Positions 63,001 through 64,000 of a stretch of DNA of 64,000 bases are shown here, in pieces. Origin of the DNA: Tigriopus japonicus. Taxonomy: Eukaryota; Arthropoda; Copepoda; Harpacticoida; Harpacticidae. The notes under the pieces are model-generated. The model searched no databases and was not told the origin of the DNA. It saw nothing but the letters and a program-made list of their open reading frames with translations. Each line of letters opens with the position of its first letter. Within the stretch, counting starts at the first letter, position 1. The stretch covers positions 4,847,341-4,911,340 of the forward strand of contig CM021316.1 in NCBI GenBank assembly GCA_010645155.1, given 5' to 3'. Both the position numbers and the translations under genes were made by a program.

Positions 63001-64000
63001 CCATGATGATAAACATGATTTTTCATACCAGTTGACTGCTTTGTTCAAACGTGGAAGTTCGTGCATGCACTAGGCAAATACTCCCCTCTAACCAAAGGAT
63101 AAAAATTCAGCTTCTGATGATTTTTACCGTCATCTGTACGTTATCAAGTTGTCCCTCAACCTTTTAGTACTATTGTGTTTTCGTGATATGGAGTGTTTCG
63201 AATGTAGCTTAACATAGTATAACCGTATTTAAGGCGTTTCTTGCTGATTAATGAACTGGAATGAGCTCGAATGAATGAGCGAGTGAGTATATCGAATGTG
63301 TTGCTTGTTGACATATAATAGGCTCGTACGTTTGCTTGACTAACATATCTCTAGTATTTGAATCCGACACTTCCAAGAATCATATTAATCGGCTTTTCCT
63401 GATAGAAACAAGTCACTAACTAAATATCTGGCAAGTGATAAAATAAATCATCGGAGAAATATGAAGCCAAAGACGTTTTACAAGGGTTCCTTATTTTCAA
63501 GGACAAAAAGACATGACGTTCCTCTTTCGCCCAAGGACTTTCTCATCCTTTCTAGACTTGGTCTTTCAGGGCTTCCAATAACGTTTTATGTGCCTTTTAA
63601 GGCCTCTTTCTTGCTCGCTCGCTCTATTACGATCAAACAAGACGAACTGAACAACTGATGATTGAACAATGCCTCTTCCGTCCAAGACGAGGACCCCAGT
63701 CCCAAGTTAATAAGGCTCTTCAAGTGAGCGGACACATGTTGGTGGTACTTTCAGCTTAAGAATAGACCGACACTCCAAATTGGGCAAAGGAAAGGCACTC
63801 TCGCCTTTCTAATAGAATAGAAGTGCTTACTTAATAGCCGAAAACTTAAGACGTAAAACCCCCATGAACAACGGACATCCTTTCTATTCTTGCTCTTGCG
63901 AGTACTTACATGCATTTAATGCCGTCATCGAGTGTTTCTTGGTTGCGTGTCGACTGGTGGCAATCTTAGCTTGGATTCTGTAGAACTCGGGATCCAACTT
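60049..64000 (-). CDS. CD36-family scavenger receptor (class B), 5' end off the window
   Basis: A two-span receptor of the CD36/SCARB/croquemort family. Exons 64000..63910 (entering from the right edge), 62640..62483, 62277..62189, 61761..61549, 61480..61348, 61275..61099 and 61029..60049 all join in phase: 613 residues in the window. The N-terminal span is LLFCLSLVGLVALSYVLF. The ectodomain has FFNMTNPEQV, EVGPYVYQ (read across the splice as EVGPYVYH), TMFTGERDP, the cysteine region CFCTDPVLCDMIG, SWPHF, and a C-terminal span (YIFCVLLGLLTSTLVIGLV). Family members bind lipids, lipoproteins or apoptotic cells. Unusually, the cytosolic tail after the second span is about 125 residues (RRAKDLSEEAISTVRETAHK, a Ser-rich part and a lysine-rich end), whereas such tails are usually short. 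At least 25 residues precede the first span. Confidence 0.93.

Overview
The window is animal nuclear DNA, most likely from an arthropod. I infer a crustacean, possibly a copepod, from the gene set (a Mad-type Smad, furin, a CD36-family receptor, iodotyrosine deiodinases) and from many short introns of about 43-80 bp with GT..AG ends; the species is not determined. Coding regions are spliced, so most gene models below were built by joining open blocks at GT/AG sites with matching codon phase.

Layout. 1-1400: the 3' end of a mariner element and the first three exons of a minus-strand gene that leaves the window on the left. 1703-4489: a CLC-type anion transporter (-). 5840-6715: two adjacent foldback repeats. 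7362-9611: FAAP24 followed after 15 bases by the mitochondrial ribosomal protein gene MRPL51 (+). 9707-9861: a short perfect-hairpin MITE. 9892-12530: two tandem iodotyrosine-deiodinase-type genes (-), one normal and one with a changed active site. 13898-18993: furin (-). 21700-28020: a six-exon gene (-) encoding a coiled coil, a SIAH-type zinc finger and a Sina-type TRAF-like domain without a RING. 29074-30820: the BMP-pathway Smad Mad (-). 33640-39935: a dead LINE split by three younger insertions. 42994-46750: a DBS/MCF2L-type RhoGEF (-). 46751-59059: about 12 kb with no gene I can support apart from one weak small ORF and a tRNA-like repeat. 60049-64000: a CD36-family receptor (-) with an unusually long tail, whose first exon or exons lie off the right edge.

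The genes do not form one pathway. They are ordinary housekeeping and signalling genes: DNA repair, mitochondrial translation, ion transport, proprotein processing, BMP signalling, Rho signalling and scavenging. The most interesting points are the RING-less SIAH-like protein, the tight FAAP24-MRPL51 pair (possible polycistronic or trans-spliced transcript), the diverged second deiodinase gene, and a set of non-autonomous DNA transposons with readable target-site duplications. A run of 163 Ns at 24414-24576 is an assembly gap inside one of these transposons.
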